Positions 62,503 to 64,000 of a DNA stretch of 64,000 bases are shown here, piece after piece. The notes beneath the pieces are model-generated. The model saw only the letters and a program-made list of their open reading frames with translations, had not been told where the DNA came from and made no database searches. Position 1 is the stretch's first letter; each line of letters opens with the position of its first letter. The position numbers were made by a program, and so were the translations under genes. The stretch lies in contig NC_134279.1 in the NCBI RefSeq assembly GCF_949628215.1, positions 50,952,266-51,016,265 of the forward strand. Direction: 5' to 3'. The DNA is from Phalacrocorax aristotelis (lineage: Eukaryota > Chordata > Aves > Suliformes > Phalacrocoracidae).

Positions 62503-64000
62503 CTGAAACACAAACATAAATATCAAGAAATAGTAATACTTTATATTTCTACTATTCATACCCTTAAAAGACTCATTGAATATTAAGCCAAATAGCATTA
62601 TACCAATTAGTTCCCTTTTTGTAGCACTGATGGTAAATTTGGTAAATCCCTTACCTATGTTGAAATATTTTCTACTCAATACAACAAACTTAATTCAAGG
62701 ATTAAAATGACTTAATACTTATATTTCTAATTTACTTCTAGTTTGGGTTTGCTTAATTTTCTTCTTCAGTGGGTCACTGATCTTTATTTTTATATGCTAG
62801 GTTGAAAAGTCCATCATGGAACTAAATGAATTCCCAAAACTTACTCCCCATATAGTTACTTACAGATTGCAATTACACCGTACCTTTCTAACACATGAAG
62901 GATGATGAGCTCTTGCAGCCTTTCAATCTAAACTTTTTTCTTCAATACTTCACTATTCTTATGATATTTCTATAAACTCTCCCCAACTTAACTATATATT
63001 TAGTATATTCTGGACACCAAAACTGGATGAAGTATAAAACCAGCTATATATAAAAAGGAAATATAACTTCCCTGATTCTGCTTGATGCCCTAGTTATACA
63101 ATCAAGGATGAAATTAGCTCTTCAGTCCCAGTACTGCACTGGGAGCTCATCTTCATCTGATTGTCAAGCACAACCTGTAACACTTCCCTGTTACAGGTTC
63201 CCAAGAGTTCCCATCCTGTAGACATTGCCTGCAACACTCCTTCCTATTATGTAACTTGACTTCTAAGAACTATGGGGAGCTCAAATCGACAGGATATCTA
63301 GGCAAAAGTGTAAGTGCAAGGTAAACATACAATAGTATTTTCCTCACCAACCCATAGTGTAATGATTTTTTGAGCTGGTAAAGTAGTGTTGAATAAAACT
63401 TGATGGATCCCTCTTTCATTAATAGGTTTGCTAGGTTTTGACCTCTTTATCGCTCACATCTTACACTAATAGACATCTTACCTAGATGCCTTTTGAAAAC
63501 GTACTTTCTCTTCTGGTTCTTGTTTTGAACTCGGATAATGATTTCACTTGATGACACCATTTTTTTAATTATGGGAAATACTGAATACTTTTCATGACGT
63601 ACATAATTTTAAGGAAAATATTTTGCAAGCATCCGATTGATTAGAACACACAGTTAAGCGATAACTATAAAGACAATACATATTGGGAGTATTTACTGAG
63701 GAAACAATAACCAAACACTATCTTTTCAATCACACAGAACCATACAGTTTTATCGCTCTGTTTTTATGGCACTCTCCCTATGGTTTTAAGCTCTATTATA
63801 ACTGGCATAATAATTAAGCAATAGCTTCCACTGTGTTTTCACTTTTTCCCAGCCTACACGATATCTTCAGAAAATTCTTTACATTTAAGTATGTCCCCAA
63901 GAGCAGAGATGCACACAAACTCTTTTAAAACACTGAAAACCAGGAGGAAAAAAAAGAATTCAAAATCATTAACAAAATTTCTACATACTTACAAGGACAG
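62503..64000 (-). other. MICU3 intron at the right edge of the window
   Basis: Apart from the CR1/L3-like fragment no feature is seen. The preceding MICU3 exon, expected to end in codons for ...DFYR with an AG split, is not in this stretch and must lie beyond base 64000. Confidence 0.7.
62870..63290 (-). mobile_element. Second old CR1/L3-like LINE fragment (sense on minus)
   Basis: On plus: attctggacaccaaaactgg, gaaatataacttccctgatt, cactgggagctcatcttcat, ctgattgtca and cccatcctgtagacattgcc, in the same order as the reverse complement of amniote CR1/L3-type elements as I remember them. It is highly diverged; edges approximate. Located in the MICU3 intron upstream of the 62502 exon. Confidence 0.65.

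Noticed and set aside
63481-63535. Possible extra MICU3 exon ending CATCTAG|GTAAGA
   Set aside because: A good donor motif, but the upstream sequence does not encode the expected ...DFYR end of the preceding MICU3 exon and has no convincing acceptor.
63987-64000. Donor-like CTTGTAAGTA on minus at the right edge as the end of the previous MICU3 exon
   Set aside because: The preceding exon should end in AG to complete the split Arg codon; CTGTCCTT would give the wrong residue and frame context. Too little sequence remains to judge.

Overview
The window is vertebrate nuclear DNA, very probably from a bird. It is AT-rich, with small exons separated by large introns, one CpG island, no tightly packed ORFs, several CR1 LINE 3' ends (the dominant avian retroposon, with its typical ATTCTATGATT-like terminus), and two LTRs of a kind I associate with neoavian genomes. 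The species cannot be read from the sequence.

Two protein-coding genes are recognisable, both on the minus strand and in tandem. ZDHHC2, a DHHC-type protein S-acyltransferase, is complete. Its first exon lies in the CpG island near 35 kb, and it runs leftward through 12 coding exons to a stop at 4011. I reconstructed every exon boundary by hand. All introns are GT-AG, all phases agree, and the sum is 1128 nt (375 aa plus stop), close to the 367 aa I recall for human. MICU3, a regulator of the mitochondrial calcium uniporter, is present only as its 3' part. Three internal exons (62.3, 57.7 and 56.6 kb) and the usual short C-terminal exon (53.15 kb) are visible; the N-terminal two thirds lie beyond the right edge. 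The order MICU3 then ZDHHC2, same strand, matches human 8p22, which supports both calls.

The most interesting signal is at the MICU3 3' end. The usual C-terminal exon (53146-53220) carries its stop only 6 nt before a good splice donor, and its length is a multiple of 3. About 7 kb further on (46022-46132) there is another exon with a clean acceptor in the same phase. It encodes a 36-residue tail that resembles the C-terminal helix of MICU2. Inclusion or skipping of the 75-nt exon would therefore switch MICU3 between a short MICU3-type tail and a longer MICU2-like tail. Two solo LTRs sit in the intron between these exons.

Layout: 1-4010, 3' flank/UTR of ZDHHC2, with one unassigned minus-strand ORF at the far left; 4011-35063, ZDHHC2; 34.4-35.4 kb, CpG island; 35.4-46.0 kb, intergenic DNA or 3' UTR with a GC-rich patch at 38.3-38.9 kb; 46.0-64 kb, MICU3 3' half. 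Three CR1 copies with sense on plus (9.45, 25.4 and 53.9 kb), two old CR1/L3-like fragments with sense on minus (57.1 and 62.9 kb), two LTRs (46.26 and 49.89 kb) and a near-perfect 42-bp-arm hairpin (60.07 kb) account for most of the other recognisable structure. Comparisons with human proteins are from memory, not from a search.
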